Assembly (NCBI GenBank): GCA_035543335.1
Contig: DASZZH010000028.1
Location: 80,392 to 144,391 of the forward strand
Length of the DNA: 64,000 bases
Direction: 5' to 3'
Source of the DNA: Burkholderiales bacterium
Lineage (GTDB): Bacteria > Pseudomonadota > Gammaproteobacteria > Burkholderiales > JAHFRG01
Positions 1 through 10,221 of the stretch are shown piece after piece. How positions within the stretch are numbered: the first letter of the stretch is position 1; every line of letters begins with the position of its first letter. Both the position numbers and the translations under genes were made by a program. The notes beneath the pieces are model-generated. The model was not told the origin of the DNA, made no database searches, and was given only the letters and a program-made list of their open reading frames with translations.

Positions 1-714
1 GAGACGCCCGCGTCGGATGCGCCCGATGCCGATGCGCCCAACGAAGCTTGAATAATCCAGCGCACTGATCTGAAGCTGGAGCGGCTCGTCGGGATTGCCG
101 ACGGGAACCGGCACATGTTTGAGTATGGTATCGAACAGCGGCCGCATGGACAGCCCCTCACCCGCGCCGCTGCTCGGCGCATCCGCAAGATCGAGCACCG
201 CCCAACCATTAAGCGCGGAGGCATAGACGACGGGAAAATCCAGTTGCTCCTCGGCGGCGCCCAGTTTGTCGAATAAATCAAAGGTGTGGTTCACCGTCCA
301 GTCCGGGCGGGCGCCGGGGCGGTCCATCTTGTTTACCACCACGATAAACTTCAAACCTTGGGCCAGGGCCTTGCGTGTCACAAAACGGGTCTGGGGCATG
401 GGCCCCTCTACTGCATCCACCAGGAGCAGCACGCCGTCCACCATTGACAGCACTCGCTCCACTTCGCCACCGAAATCCGCATGACCCGGCGTATCGACGA
501 TGTTGATGTGGGTGCCTTGGTAATTGACCGCCGTGTTTTTTGCGAGAATGGTGATGCCGCGCTCCCGCTCCAAATCATTGCTGTCCATGACTCGCTCAGC
601 CACGTGCTGGTGGGCGGCAAATGTCCCCGCCTGGTGGAGCAGCTTGTCCACCAGCGTGGTCTTGCCATGGTCCACGTGGGCAATGATGGCGATGTTGCGG
701 AGTGCGCGGGGCAT
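1..714 (-). CDS. typA: Ribosome-associated GTPase TypA/BipA (N-terminal part, runs off the window)
   Basis: This is a translational GTPase that binds the 70S ribosome and helps ribosome assembly and stress adaptation. The reverse complement starts at an ATG at 714 and stays open to the edge (238 codons). It shows the G1 motif AHVDHGKT at residues 12-19, [15 protein letters not shown] for switch II/G3 and NKMD for G4. After the G domain comes a domain II segment ending in [16 protein letters not shown], which fits TypA rather than LepA (LepA has IIAHIDHGKS). The C-terminal domains lie outside the window. No gene precedes it closely on this strand; the 172 bases up to 886 hold a possible extended -10 (TGTTACAAT on the minus strand, around 745-753) and nothing else I recognise. 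Confidence 0.95.
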   Translation of the reverse strand, partial: MPRALRNIAIIAHVDHGKTTLVDKLLHQAGTFAAHQHVAERVMDSNDLERERGITILAKNTAVNYQGTHINIVDTPGHADFGGEVERVLSMVDGVLLLVDAVEGPMPQTRFVTRKALAQGLKFIVVVNKMDRPGARPDWTVNHTFDLFDKLGAAEEQLDFPVVYASALNGWAVLDLADAPSSGAGEGLSMRPLFDTILKHVPVPVGNPDEPLQLQISALDYSSFVGRIGIGRIRRGRL

Positions 715-886
715 GATGAGCTAACGGTTTGACAAAAGTCGCGCATTGTAACACGGAGAGCCCAGGCAGCCCGCATAATTCATGCTGAGTCGTGGGCAGT
801 TTGATTCAGAATAGACCGTTCGCCTATGGATACATTTGTTTTATGTTTTACCGTTTGATGGGGGCTGATGAAATTCGTCTGTGGCC

Positions 887-2095
887 CTATTTTTCCTCAA
901 GATGCACCTTGCGGATTCCAAAGCCGATGAGCCGGGCAGGAAGGGCGCGCAGCAAGGGCAGGCGAAACAGCGCGGGCGGCCTGAACGAAGCATCGGGATT
1001 CAATGCCGTTTTAATCACCCGGTTTTGAATAAAAGTCTGAAAGGCCTGAATCACCCGCGTGGCAAAGTAACGCTGCTTTTGCACTGCGGCCAAATCGTTT
1101 TCGCTAACCACGCCGCGCTGTAACGGGCGAGTGAGCACGTTGGCCGCCGCCACCGCGTCCTGAATCGCGTAATTGATACCTACCCCGCCTACCGGCGACA
1201 TGACATGTGCCGCATCGCCGATGAACAGCAATCCTGGCTTATACCATTGTTTCAGACAACTTGATTCCACCGATAGCACTGAAAGCTGGCCCCAGCCTTG
1301 CAGGGAAGACACCCGGTCGGCGAATTCCGGAGCCAGAGACAAGAGGGACTGGTGAAATTTTTCCATGCCCTCTTCGCGGAGCGCGTGATAGCCTCCCTTG
1401 AAAATCACGTAGCCGAGTTGGTAATGGTTTTCCCGAGGCAGGATAGCAAGCATATGCCCTTGCCCGATGCGGCCGCCAAAACCCAGGGTATCGTCCGGCC
1501 GCTTGGGCAGCCGGAACCACAACACGTCCATCGGCGGGGAACTCTTCACCGGTTCCAGGCCCGCAAGTTTTCTGAGCCGGGAAAAACGGCCGTCAGCGGC
1601 CACAGTGAGCAGTGCCCGCAATTCATGTTCCTGCTCGTTTAAGTCCTGATAGCGCACGCCGCGGCATATCCCGTCCTCCATGATCAGCTCGCGGGCATGG
1701 GCGCCCATGAGGAGCTTGAAGCCGGGATACCTCTGGGCCTGCTCGGTAATGAACTCCAGAAACCGTGCTTGCGGCATGAGCGTGATGTAGGGAAAACGCG
1801 TTTTGAGAACGCTCAAATCCACCATGGTGAACGAATCGGTTTTAGTCCGCAGGGTCAGCTGGTGCAGCTTGGTATGCGGCAGTTGCAGCAGCAGGTCGGC
1901 CAGCCCGATTTCGTCCAGGATCTCCATGGCGGAAGGATGCAGCGTGTCGCCCCGGAATTCCCGGTCGAAGTCCTTGTGCCCTTCAAGCAAAGTGACGCGA
2001 ATGCCTTTTCGCGCCAGCAGCAGCGACAATAAGGCGCCGGCAGGGCCGCCGCCGACCACGCAGCAAATGTTTTTTTCAATGGAGTTCAGGCTCAT
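887..2095 (-). CDS. FAD-dependent monooxygenase (PHBH-fold, UbiH/geranylgeranyl-reductase-like superfamily)
   Basis: This 402-residue flavoprotein belongs to the FAD-binding-3 family of aromatic hydroxylases and related oxidoreductases. The N-terminal dinucleotide-binding motif VVGGGPAGALLSLLLARKG starts at residue 13, an acidic strand end (LLEGH) follows, and the second FAD motif GDAAHVMSPVGGVGINYAIQD lies near residue 290. A central substrate-binding sheet separates the two, and the C-terminus is helical and basic. The substrate cannot be deduced. Its ATG at 2095 has no clear Shine-Dalgarno sequence. It sits 81 bases downstream of cusA on the same strand but is not overlapped with it, so membership of the copper operon is possible but unproven. 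Confidence 0.85.
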   Translation of the reverse strand: MSLNSIEKNICCVVGGGPAGALLSLLLARKGIRVTLLEGHKDFDREFRGDTLHPSAMEILDEIGLADLLLQLPHTKLHQLTLRTKTDSFTMVDLSVLKTRFPYITLMPQARFLEFITEQAQRYPGFKLLMGAHARELIMEDGICRGVRYQDLNEQEHELRALLTVAADGRFSRLRKLAGLEPVKSSPPMDVLWFRLPKRPDDTLGFGGRIGQGHMLAILPRENHYQLGYVIFKGGYHALREEGMEKFHQSLLSLAPEFADRVSSLQGWGQLSVLSVESSCLKQWYKPGLLFIGDAAHVMSPVGGVGINYAIQDAVAAANVLTRPLQRGVVSENDLAAVQKQRYFATRVIQAFQTFIQNRVIKTALNPDASFRPPALFRLPLLRALPARLIGFGIRKVHLEEK

Positions 2096-2176
2096 GGGAA
2101 AGCCGAGCGGCTAAGGCGCTTGTCCTCAAAGGTGTTCCTCTCGCACCATTCAAGGCGAAATAATACACCGGGTAAA

Positions 2177-5100
2177 TTATTTCGCGGCAATCCCCTTCAA
2201 CGTTAATCCGGCGCTTTTCATCAGGAAATAAACCGCAGGAATCACGAACATGGAAAGGAGCGGCGCGGAAATCATGCCACCCACCATCGGCGCGGCGATG
2301 CGCCGCATCACTTCCGACCCCGTTCCCGAACCCCACATGATGGGCAGTAGACCCGCAATGATGACAGCCACCGTCATGGCAATCGGCCGCACCCGGAGGG
2401 CTGCCCCTTCGATGATTGCCTGAACAAGTTCCTGCTCGCTATGAAGGCGCCCCTCGGCTGTGCGGGCGGCCACCGCCTGATTCACGTAGATCAGCATCAC
2501 CACGCCGATCTCCGCTGCCACACCCCCCAGCGCGATAAACCCCACCGCGGCGGCGATCGACATGTTGTATCCCAGCAGAAAGATCAGCCAAAAGCCGCCC
2601 ACCAGCGCAAATGGCAGCGTGGCCATGATCAGAAACGCTTCGTCGAAGCGTCGAAACGTGAGATAAAGCAGGACGAAGATGATCACGAGCGTCGCCGGCA
2701 TGACGATCTTGAGCTTGGCGGTGGCCCGTTCCAGAAACTCGAACTGGCCTGACCACGACATGGAGTAGCCGGCCGGGAGCTTGATCTCCTTTGCAACCGC
2801 CTTCTGCATCTCGCGCACCGCGGAACTGAGATCGCGTCCATGGAGGTCGATGTACACCCAGCTCGACAGCCGCGCGTTCTCGCTCTTCAGCATCGGCGGG
2901 CCGTCGCTGATGGTGATGGCCGCAACGTCGCCGAGCCTGATCTGCGCGCCGCGCTCGGTGAGCACCGGCAGGTCGCGGATTTTCTCGACCGTGTCGCGTA
3001 CCTCGCGCGGGTAGCGCAAGTTGATGGGGAAGCGCTGCAGCCCCTCGATTGTCTCGCCGATGTTCTCGCCGCCGATCGCCGCCGAGACGATGCTCTGCAC
3101 GTCGGCGATATTCAGCCCGTAGCGCGATGCCCTGTCGCGGTCGATCTTCACGTCGATGTAGCGCCCACCGGACAGGCGTTCGGCAAACGCCGAGGTTACC
3201 CCCGGCACCTGCTCCACCACGCGCTGGACCTCGGCCGCGATGCGGTCGACCTCCTGCAGGTTCATTCCCGCGACCTTCACGCCGACAGGACTCTTGATGC
3301 CGGTGGCGAGCATGTCGATGCGGTTGCGGATCGGCGGCACCCAGATGTTGGACAATCCGGGCACCTTGACGATGCGGTCGAGCTCCTCGACCAGCTTGTC
3401 CGGGGTCATGCCCGAGCGCCATTGGTCGCGCGGCTTGAACTGGATCGTCGTCTCGAACATCTCAAGAGGCGCCGGGTCGGTCGCGGTCTCGGCGCGCCCG
3501 GCTTTGCCGAAGACGCTCGCGACTTCGGGCACGGTCTTGATCAGCCGGTCGGTCTGCTGCAGGAGCTCTGATGCCTTGCCCGCGGAAATGCCCGGCAATG
3601 CCGATGGCATATAGAGAAGATCACCCTCATCGAGCGGCGGCATGAATTCACCTCCGATCTGCGTCGCCGGGTAGAGGGTCGCGAGCAGGATCAGCAGGGC
3701 AACCACGAGCGTAATTTTGGGAAAAGCCAGCACCTTGGCGAGCAACGGCTGATACACCGCAATGAGCCCGCGGTTGAGCGGGTTTTTCTTTTCCTCGGGA
3801 ATCTTGCCGCGGATGAGATAGCCCATCAGCACCGGAATCAGTGTGACCGCCAACCCCGCCGCCGCTGCCATCGCGTAGGTCTTGGTGTAGGCCAAGGGCG
3901 AGAAGAGCCGCCCCTCCTGCGCTTCGAGCGTGAAGACTGGAATGAAGGAAAAGGTGATGATCAACAGCGAGGAGAACAGCGCCGGCCCCACCTGGGCCGC
4001 CGCGTCGCCGATCACGCACCACTGTTCGACGCCTTCAAGCTTCTGGTCAGGGTGCGCGTGGTGCCACGCCTCGATGTGCTTGTGCGCGTTTTCGATCATC
4101 ACCACCGCAGCATCCACCATGGCGCCGATGGCGATGGCGATGCCGCCGAGCGACATGATGTTGGCGTTTACCCCCTGGTAGTACATGACAATAAATGCCA
4201 TCAGTATGCCCAGCGGCAATGAGACGATCGCGACAAAGGCAGAGCGCAGATGAAACAAGAATATGACACACACAAGCGCCACGACAATGAACTCCTCGAC
4301 GAGCTTTTGCTCGAGGTTAGCGATGGCGCGCTTGATCAAGCTCGAACGATCGTAGGTCGGCACGATCTCGACGCCCGGGGGAAGGCTGGTCTTCAGGGTT
4401 TCCAACTTCCGCTTGACTGCATCGATCGTCTCGAGCGCGTTCTTACCTGAGCGCATCACGATGACGCCGCCCGCCACTTCGCCCTCACCGTTGAGCTCGG
4501 CGATGCCGCGCCGCATCTCCGGGCCGACCTGCACTCGCGCGACGTCGCCAAGCCGCACCGACACGCCTGCCTCGGTCGTCATCAGCGGGATCTTGCGAAA
4601 ATCGTCGAGCGACTGCAGATAGCCGCTTGCCCGCACCATGTATTCGGCTTCCCCCAGTTCCAGCACCGAACCGCCGGTCTCCTGGTTGGCGCGCTGCACC
4701 GCTTCTATGACTTTCATATGCGGGATGTTGAATGCCCGCATGCGGTCGGGATCCAGCACGATCTGGTACTGGCGCACCATGCCGCCCACGCTCGCCACCT
4801 CGGAGACGTTGGACACCGTTTTCAACTCGTACTTGAGGAACCAGTCCTGCAAGGCACGCAGCTGCGACAAATCCATCTTGCCGCTCCTGTCGATGAGCGC
4901 GTATTCGTACACCCAACCCACGCCGGTCGCATCCGGCCCGAGCGCAGTCTTGGCTTGCGGCGGCAGCCGCGACTGCACCTGGTTCATATATTCGAGCACG
5001 CGCGAACGCGCCCAGTACGGATCGGTGCCATCTTCGAACAGGATGTACACGAACGAATCGCCGAACATCGAGTAGCCGCGCACCGTTCTCGCGCCCGGCA

Positions 5101-5326
5101 CCGACAGCATGGTGGTGGCGAGCGGATAGGTCACCTGGTTCTCGACGATCTGCGGCGCCTGCCCCGGGTAGCTGGTGCGGATGATGACCTGCACGTCTGA
5201 CAAATCGGGGATCGCGTCGAGCGGCATCCTGAGCATCGCCCACACCCCCCAGGCGGAGATCATCAAGGTCGCCAGGAGAACGAGAAAGCGGTTGGCGATC
5301 GACCAGTGGATGAGCTTGGTGATCAT
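2177..5326 (-). CDS. cusA: Cu(I)/Ag(I) efflux RND pump, inner-membrane subunit CusA
   Basis: This heavy-metal-efflux RND proton antiporter pumps Cu(I)/Ag(I) from periplasm and cytoplasm out through CusB and CusC. It has 1049 residues, close to the E. coli length. The three substrate methionines fall exactly at 573 (LLYMPS), 623 (PLEMFETT) and 672 (RIDMLATG), the E. coli CusA positions, and the proton-relay Asp is at 405 (GAMVDAAVV). This supports monovalent Cu/Ag rather than Zn/Co/Ni specificity. The start is the ATG at 5326, which overlaps the cusB stop as ATGA; the open frame continues 66 codons upstream but that part is out-of-frame cusB. About twelve membrane segments are visible. Confidence 0.95.
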   Translation of the reverse strand: MITKLIHWSIANRFLVLLATLMISAWGVWAMLRMPLDAIPDLSDVQVIIRTSYPGQAPQIVENQVTYPLATTMLSVPGARTVRGYSMFGDSFVYILFEDGTDPYWARSRVLEYMNQVQSRLPPQAKTALGPDATGVGWVYEYALIDRSGKMDLSQLRALQDWFLKYELKTVSNVSEVASVGGMVRQYQIVLDPDRMRAFNIPHMKVIEAVQRANQETGGSVLELGEAEYMVRASGYLQSLDDFRKIPLMTTEAGVSVRLGDVARVQVGPEMRRGIAELNGEGEVAGGVIVMRSGKNALETIDAVKRKLETLKTSLPPGVEIVPTYDRSSLIKRAIANLEQKLVEEFIVVALVCVIFLFHLRSAFVAIVSLPLGILMAFIVMYYQGVNANIMSLGGIAIAIGAMVDAAVVMIENAHKHIEAWHHAHPDQKLEGVEQWCVIGDAAAQVGPALFSSLLIITFSFIPVFTLEAQEGRLFSPLAYTKTYAMAAAAGLAVTLIPVLMGYLIRGKIPEEKKNPLNRGLIAVYQPLLAKVLAFPKITLVVALLILLATLYPATQIGGEFMPPLDEGDLLYMPSALPGISAGKASELLQQTDRLIKTVPEVASVFGKAGRAETATDPAPLEMFETTIQFKPRDQWRSGMTPDKLVEELDRIVKVPGLSNIWVPPIRNRIDMLATGIKSPVGVKVAGMNLQEVDRIAAEVQRVVEQVPGVTSAFAERLSGGRYIDVKIDRDRASRYGLNIADVQSIVSAAIGGENIGETIEGLQRFPINLRYPREVRDTVEKIRDLPVLTERGAQIRLGDVAAITISDGPPMLKSENARLSSWVYIDLHGRDLSSAVREMQKAVAKEIKLPAGYSMSWSGQFEFLERATAKLKIVMPATLVIIFVLLYLTFRRFDEAFLIMATLPFALVGGFWLIFLLGYNMSIAAAVGFIALGGVAAEIGVVMLIYVNQAVAARTAEGRLHSEQELVQAIIEGAALRVRPIAMTVAVIIAGLLPIMWGSGTGSEVMRRIAAPMVGGMISAPLLSMFVIPAVYFLMKSAGLTLKGIAAK

Positions 5327-6912
5327 GGCTTCATCCCTTTCATGCCGTCCTTCATCGTGCTGTCCAGCGGTTTCTGAGCGGGGCCGGCGGCAGGGGCGAT
5401 GCTCGTGATCTCGAACATCCCGTCTTGGGTCTGACGGAACTCGAACGACACGGTGTCGCCTACTGCCACATTCTTCGGTAGACCCGGGGCGGGGACACGG
5501 AAGCCCATTGTCATCGCGCCCCATTTCATCGACGGAATCGGCCCGTGCGATAGCGTGACCTCTTCTTTGCCGATGCTCTCGACCTTGCCTTCGCCGCGAT
5601 GCGTCACGCCTCCGGATTTGCCGGAGTCCATCGCGGGCGCATCGCCCATGCGCATCGTTGTGGCCTTGAGGCTCGCTTCGGAGTCGATCAGAAACTGGGC
5701 CGAGACAACCACCTTTTGGCCTGCTTCAAGTCCTTTGCGGATTTCGGTTTGGCCGTTGGCCTCCATACCGACGTCGACATCGACCGGGACGAACTTGCCG
5801 GCATCCTGCTCCACTATGACTACGCTGCGCGCCCCCGTCTGGATCACCGCTTCGGTTGGCACCAGTAGCGCCTCTTTGCGCGCCATCGGTGTGAAGTTGA
5901 CAGTGGCGAACATGCCGGGCACCAGCCGGCCGCCCGGATTGGCGAGCTCGACGCGCGCCTTGAACGTGCGCGTTGTCGGATTGACTTCCGGCAGGATGGC
6001 GCTCACTCGCCCTTTGAACACGGTGCCGGGCAGAGCAGGCGTGCGGGCTTTGACCAGGTTGCCTGGCCGTACTTCGCTTGCCTGACTTTCACGGACTTCT
6101 GCGTTCACCCAGACGGTGCCGAGTCCGTTGATCCGAAACAGCGGCGCCCCCGCCATTACTGTCATGCCCTCGCGCGCGCCGAGCTCCGCGACCACGCCGC
6201 CTAAGGGCGCGATCACCGTCAGGCGCGGGTGTACCTTGCCAGTCGATTCGACCAATCGGATCTGGTCTTCGCTCATGCCGACCAGGCGCATACGCTGACG
6301 CGCGCCGTCAATCAACGCTTCCAACCGGGTGCCGGCCATGCGCCGCACGGAGAGGTATTCCTCCTGCGCCGCCACCCATTCGGGCACGTACAGTTCCGCC
6401 AGCGGCTGGCCCTTGCGCACCGGATCGAGAGGCGCACGGACGTAGAGTTTTTCGACGAAGCCGTTGCTGCGTGCTTGCACCACGGCAACGTCGCGTTCGT
6501 TGTACGCGACGTTGCCCACGGCTTCGACGGCCGGCGCAAGCGCGCCCTGGGTGACTTCCGTTGTGCGCACGCCCAGATTTTGCTGAACACGCGGGCTGAT
6601 TGTGACCTTGCCTTCGTCGCCATCCGCGCCGGCGTAAACCGGCACCAGTTGCATGTCCATGAAAGGCGACTTGCCCGGCTTGTCAAACTTCTGTTCCGGC
6701 TTCATCGGGTCGTGCCAGTAAAGGATTTTCTTGTCGGTAACGGGGTCGATGGCGCCGGCTTGTTGCGCGCTGCCGCCCGCAGGCGCCGCGGCGCCGGAAA
6801 CCGGGCTCGCCATCTTCATGCCCTGGTTCATGCCAACCCAATAGAGGCCATAACTGGCTGCGCCGAGGAGGCCTGCGGCGGCGAGCGCGAGGATGAGGTT
6901 CGTGGTCTTCAT
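5323..6912 (-). CDS. cusB: Cu/Ag efflux periplasmic adaptor CusB with a fused C-terminal CusF-like domain
   Basis: This membrane-fusion adaptor links CusA to CusC. Domains in order in 529 residues: an N-terminal membrane anchor (about 5-27); a heavy-metal-binding segment with YWHDPM and MDMQLVP (about 62-92); the hairpin, lipoyl and barrel domains (about 100-425); and a CusF-like copper chaperone domain (about 436-506). In the last, H456, W464, M467 and M469 match the His/Trp/Met/Met Cu(I) site of CusF. In E. coli CusF is a separate protein, so here the chaperone is part of the adaptor. The start ATG at 6912 overlaps the cusC stop by four bases, and its own stop overlaps cusA in the same way. 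Confidence 0.93.
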   Translation of the reverse strand: MKTTNLILALAAAGLLGAASYGLYWVGMNQGMKMASPVSGAAAPAGGSAQQAGAIDPVTDKKILYWHDPMKPEQKFDKPGKSPFMDMQLVPVYAGADGDEGKVTISPRVQQNLGVRTTEVTQGALAPAVEAVGNVAYNERDVAVVQARSNGFVEKLYVRAPLDPVRKGQPLAELYVPEWVAAQEEYLSVRRMAGTRLEALIDGARQRMRLVGMSEDQIRLVESTGKVHPRLTVIAPLGGVVAELGAREGMTVMAGAPLFRINGLGTVWVNAEVRESQASEVRPGNLVKARTPALPGTVFKGRVSAILPEVNPTTRTFKARVELANPGGRLVPGMFATVNFTPMARKEALLVPTEAVIQTGARSVVIVEQDAGKFVPVDVDVGMEANGQTEIRKGLEAGQKVVVSAQFLIDSEASLKATTMRMGDAPAMDSGKSGGVTHRGEGKVESIGKEEVTLSHGPIPSMKWGAMTMGFRVPAPGLPKNVAVGDTVSFEFRQTQDGMFEITSIAPAAGPAQKPLDSTMKDGMKGMKP

Positions 6913-8231
6913 TTTGCGTCCTTTGTCTGGGTTGCGGTGGACTGGGCCGGGACGCTTGTATGGGTCGTTCCGACGTTGTCCGGGAAGAGGAAATTGAGTT
7001 GCGCCCACAGGCGTGCGGTTTCCATCTCCAGTTGTACCGCCTGCAAGCGCACGTCAATTTCGTTGCGGCGAGCGAGCAACAGATCGGTCAGGTTCGCCTT
7101 GCCGCCCAAGTAGGCCGTCAGCGCAGCGTGTGTGTGCTCTTTGGCGAGCGGGATGATTTCACGCGCGTAGCGGGCGAGGCGTTCGCGGCCGTTCTCCCAT
7201 TCGGCAACCATTGCCTGCACTTCGCCTACGTGTGCGCGCAGTGCCTCCTCGCGTTGGGCCTTGGCCTGCTCGACCATCGCCAGCTTGGCTGCCAGCTCGC
7301 GATTCTGGCGATTTTTCTGGTCCCATTGCAGCGGGATCGATACGCCGATCGACACCATGTTCGAAAACGATGGGCCGCGCTGGCTATACGTCGCTTCGAC
7401 GCTCCAGTCCGACTTCTTGTTGGCTTGGGCGAGCCTGACTTCGGTCGAAGCGATTTCTTCCAGCCTCGAGAACACAGCGATCTGCGGGTGATGGGCGAGC
7501 TGGGTCTCGAGCGCGCCCGGATCCAACCGTATCGAATCGATAGCGGGCTTGCCCGCCAGCGGCGCGTCGGCGCCATCACCTATCCAGCGGGCGAGGCCGG
7601 TCTTGGCGGTGCGGATGCGACGGTCGAGTTCGCTCGCCCGGTCCTCAAGCGCGACCAGGGCGCTGTGCACCGCGAATACGTCGGCCTGGTTGCCGCGCCC
7701 GCCGCGGTAGGCGCCTTCGGCGGCCACGATTTCGAGCTTAACCTCCTTGGCCTGCTCGACAATCACCGCCGCCATGGCTTCGGCGTAGTAGCGGTCGAGC
7801 CAAGCGAGCGCGGTGTCGCGCTGAATCGTGGCGACCGTGGCGACTTTTTCGGCGAGGGACTTTTCGGCTTCGCGCTCGAAGCGCTGGGCACGCAGCTGGC
7901 GTTTCTCCTCGCGCGTGAACTCCTGCATGAGGCCGATGCGGCGCATCGTCATGAAGTCGCGCGTGACGCTGAACTGGTCGGGACCGTTAATCGGCAGGTT
8001 GTCCAGCCCGAGCTTGAGCGCCGGGTCGGGAAGCTGGCCGGCGGCGACCGCCATTTCGCGAGACGCGGCCACTGCAGAGTCTTGTGCGGCGAGTTGCCGT
8101 GAGCGTTCGACCGCGATGCGCTGCGCATCGGACAGGCTAAGAAGGGGCGTGGCGGCTGCGGCGCTCTCGGCCAGAGCCAGCAGGTTTAACAATGCAATGA
8201 GCGCAAGCCGCGCCCGGATTTTGAATGACAT
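6909..8231 (-). CDS. cusC: TolC-family outer-membrane channel of the copper pump (CusC-like)
   Basis: This is the outer-membrane exit duct for the CusBA pump. It has 440 residues with a signal peptide (hydrophobic core IALLNLLALAESAAAA), followed by two outer-membrane-efflux-protein repeats rich in long alpha-helical Ala/Glu/Arg stretches. There is no lipobox Cys, unlike E. coli CusC. The ATG at 8231 is preceded by a perfect GGAGG Shine-Dalgarno at about 8236-8240, which lies inside an 8-bp inverted repeat with the end of the preceding gene. The stop overlaps cusB as ATGA. Family and position make the copper assignment firm; the sequence alone would only say TolC family. Confidence 0.9.
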   Translation of the reverse strand: MSFKIRARLALIALLNLLALAESAAAATPLLSLSDAQRIAVERSRQLAAQDSAVAASREMAVAAGQLPDPALKLGLDNLPINGPDQFSVTRDFMTMRRIGLMQEFTREEKRQLRAQRFEREAEKSLAEKVATVATIQRDTALAWLDRYYAEAMAAVIVEQAKEVKLEIVAAEGAYRGGRGNQADVFAVHSALVALEDRASELDRRIRTAKTGLARWIGDGADAPLAGKPAIDSIRLDPGALETQLAHHPQIAVFSRLEEIASTEVRLAQANKKSDWSVEATYSQRGPSFSNMVSIGVSIPLQWDQKNRQNRELAAKLAMVEQAKAQREEALRAHVGEVQAMVAEWENGRERLARYAREIIPLAKEHTHAALTAYLGGKANLTDLLLARRNEIDVRLQAVQLEMETARLWAQLNFLFPDNVGTTHTSVPAQSTATQTKDAK

Positions 8232-8234
8232 GAT

Positions 8235-8298
8235 GCCTCCGCAAACGAAATACCAATTCGCCGCATGCGCGGCGCGTGCATAACGCTTAAGCGGAGGC
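8235..8298 (-). promoter_or_regulatory. Inverted repeat that can hide the cusC Shine-Dalgarno sequence
   Basis: The eight bases GCCTCCGC (8235-8242, plus strand) are the complement of the cusC Shine-Dalgarno region. They recur inverted as GCGGAGGC at 8291-8298, touching the stop codon of the preceding small gene. The 48-base loop contains a further stem (GCCGC-ATGC-GCGGC). In the transcript the arm just after the small ORF stop would pair with the cusC Shine-Dalgarno sequence. That geometry predicts translational coupling: a ribosome finishing the small ORF opens the hairpin. The arms are seen directly; the mechanism is inferred. Confidence 0.55.
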
Positions 8299-8663
8299 TA
8301 ATTCAGAAAACGGCAGAATAGGATGGTTTGCGGCGGATCGGTATGTGCAACAGACTGCGCAGGCATGGCTGGCGCAGCGGCCACTTCAAACAAGGCAAGC
8401 TGCAGCACCGGCAAGGTTGCTGCGGGTATGGCAGGTGCTTCATAAGCGCCGGAATTTTGATTCGCTACGGTGCAGTGTGTGTGACAAGCGTTAGGGTTGA
8501 ACTTGTCTGCATGATGGAAAACAGCGTCTGCGGCCGGGTTAAAAACACCGCTAGGCGCCGAATCAGGAAGAATGCAGGCGTGCGCAGCCAGGCTTAACTG
8601 GGCGAATACCATCAGCCCCAGGGTAAGGCGGGAGACAATTGATAAAAAACGCCGCATGCTCAT
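8298..8663 (-). CDS. Small exported His/Cys-containing protein heading the cus operon
   Basis: This 121-residue protein has a signal peptide ending in LSLAAHA before Cys30. The mature part carries a His/Cys cluster: H50, H51, then NACHTHC with C60, H61, H63 and C64. The tail is Ala/Pro-rich with a second hydrophobic stretch. I do not recognise a characterised family; similar small periplasmic proteins often accompany metal-efflux operons. It is co-directional with cusCBA and 66 bases upstream of cusC, so a role in periplasmic copper binding or as a translated leader is plausible. Start choices are the ATG at 8663 or the one at 8657. Confidence 0.75.
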   Translation of the reverse strand: MSMRRFLSIVSRLTLGLMVFAQLSLAAHACILPDSAPSGVFNPAADAVFHHADKFNPNACHTHCTVANQNSGAYEAPAIPAATLPVLQLALFEVAAAPAMPAQSVAHTDPPQTILFCRFLN

Positions 8664-8693
8664 GCCGCTCGCAATTGATGAGGTTTGACTGTG

Positions 8694-8714
8694 ACCTTAC
8701 TGCAACTGTTAGGT
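8694..8714. promoter_or_regulatory. Candidate MerR/CueR-type operator dyad upstream of the cus operon
   Basis: A 21-bp imperfect dyad has 7-base arms ACCTTAC and GTTAGGT around a 7-base centre (one mismatched pair). Its size and outer ACCT/AGGT match CueR-class operators of copper-responsive MerR regulators. It lies 31 bases upstream of the first cus ORF. The -35 and -10 elements flanking it on the minus strand are poor, and no cueR gene is in the window, so this is only a candidate. Confidence 0.3.
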
Positions 8715-8828
8715 TCCGCACAGCACTCTAACCGCTTTGGCTGCGCGTGGCAATCGGTTTTGCCTTTTCCTTGGGGCCTTTCCCCACTATGATTCTCTTA
8801 TAGAACCGAATAAAATTGGCCGCTTTCC

Positions 8829-10178
8829 GTGGCTGTTTCCTTAAAACGTATGCAACACACCACCCCCACTGACGCCATTGCCTTCGTGCAATGGCTACGT
8901 TCGGTCGCGCCCTACATTCACGCGTTCCGCGGGCGCACCTTTGTCATCGCCTTCGGCGGCGAAGTGGTGGGCGACGGCGGCTTTGTCGAACTTACCCATG
9001 ATTTCAATCTGTTGCACAGTCTGGGCGTGCGCCTGGTGCTGGTGCACGGTGCGCGCAATCAAATCGAAGCGCGGCTCAAGGCGCTCAGGCATGCAAGCCG
9101 TTATGTGCGGGGCCTGCGGGTGACCGACGACACCGCTTTGCAATGCGCCAAGGAAGCGGTGGGACGCATCCGCGTGGAAATCGAGGCATTGCTTTCCATG
9201 GGCCTGCCCAATTCGCCGATGGCCGGCGCGCAAATCCGCGTGGCGAGCGGCAATTTCGTCACCGCCAAGCCGATGGGCGTGATCGGCGGCGTGGATTTGC
9301 AGCACACCGGCGAAGTGCGCAAAGTGGACGCGCAGGCGATTCAACAGCGTCTTGACGACGGCGAGATGGTGCTGCTCTCGCCGCTTGGCTATTCGCCGAC
9401 CGGGGAGATTTTCAACCTCACGCTGGAAGATGTGGCAACGTCGGCGGCGATCGCGCTGCACGCCGACAAGCTGATTTTCCTCATGGACGAAACCGGGGTC
9501 ACCGATACTTCGGGCGTGCTGCTGAACGAGCTTACTGCGCGCGACGCGGAAAAGCTGCTGGCAAAAAGTAGAAAACTTGCGGGTGATGTTCAACTTTATC
9601 TCCCCTGTGTGGTGCGCGCCTGCAGCCAGGGTGTGCCGCGAGCCCATCTTTTGTCGCGTCATGTGAGCGGTGCGGTGCTGTTGGAGCTTTTTACCCATTG
9701 CGGCATCGGCAGCATGGTGACGCAATCCGGATTGGAAAAACTGCGCCGGGCGCGGATCGAAGACGCGGGCGGTATACTGGCTCTGATTGAGCCGCTGGAG
9801 AAAGAAGGCGTGCTGGTGCGGCGCTCCCGCGAGCGGCTGGAAAGGGAAATCAGCCGCTTCAGCGTGCTCGAGCACGATAGCGTGATTATCGGCTGCGCCG
9901 CGCTTTATCCTTTTCCCGGGGACGGGGCGGGTGAATTGGCGTGTCTAGTGGTAAGCGAGGATTACCGCAACGGCGGTTGCGGTGATACGCTGCTTAAACA
10001 CGTGGAAAAGCAGGCGCGCGAAGCGGGAATGAAGCGGCTTTTCGTGCTCACCACGCACGCCGCGCACTGGTTTATCGAGCGCGGCTTCAGGGAAACGGGT
10101 CTCGAGCAGCTGCCGAAAGAGAAGCAGGCGCTCTACAATTACCAGCGCCGCTCGAAAGTGTTTTTGCAGCGCCTGTGA
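8829..10178 (+). CDS. argA: N-acetylglutamate synthase (amino-acid N-acetyltransferase)
   Basis: This catalyses the first step of arginine synthesis, acetyl-CoA plus glutamate to N-acetylglutamate. An amino-acid-kinase domain comes first (about residues 25-290: FVIAFGGEVVGDGG, LVLVHGARNQIE, MDETGVTD), then a GNAT acetyltransferase domain (about 300-449: GELACLVVSEDYRNGGCGDTLL). This is the classical bifunctional-fold ArgA of beta- and gammaproteobacteria, at the usual length (449). The annotated start is a GTG at 8829; an in-frame ATG at 8850 would remove seven residues, and neither has a convincing Shine-Dalgarno sequence. Arginine feedback inhibition through the kinase domain is expected from the family. 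Confidence 0.95.
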   Translation: MAVSLKRMQHTTPTDAIAFVQWLRSVAPYIHAFRGRTFVIAFGGEVVGDGGFVELTHDFNLLHSLGVRLVLVHGARNQIEARLKALRHASRYVRGLRVTDDTALQCAKEAVGRIRVEIEALLSMGLPNSPMAGAQIRVASGNFVTAKPMGVIGGVDLQHTGEVRKVDAQAIQQRLDDGEMVLLSPLGYSPTGEIFNLTLEDVATSAAIALHADKLIFLMDETGVTDTSGVLLNELTARDAEKLLAKSRKLAGDVQLYLPCVVRACSQGVPRAHLLSRHVSGAVLLELFTHCGIGSMVTQSGLEKLRRARIEDAGGILALIEPLEKEGVLVRRSRERLEREISRFSVLEHDSVIIGCAALYPFPGDGAGELACLVVSEDYRNGGCGDTLLKHVEKQAREAGMKRLFVLTTHAAHWFIERGFRETGLEQLPKEKQALYNYQRRSKVFLQRL

Positions 10179-10221
10179 CAAAAGCGTTGTCACGCCGACG
10201 GCGCACAGGGGGAGTCAAACC

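Noticed and set aside
2439-5243. Long open frames on both strands inside cusA (for example 2439-3422 minus, 2840-3571 plus, 4485-5243 minus)
   Set aside because: They are Arg/Gly/Ala-rich shadow frames of a GC-rich gene; cusA itself has all family motifs in place.
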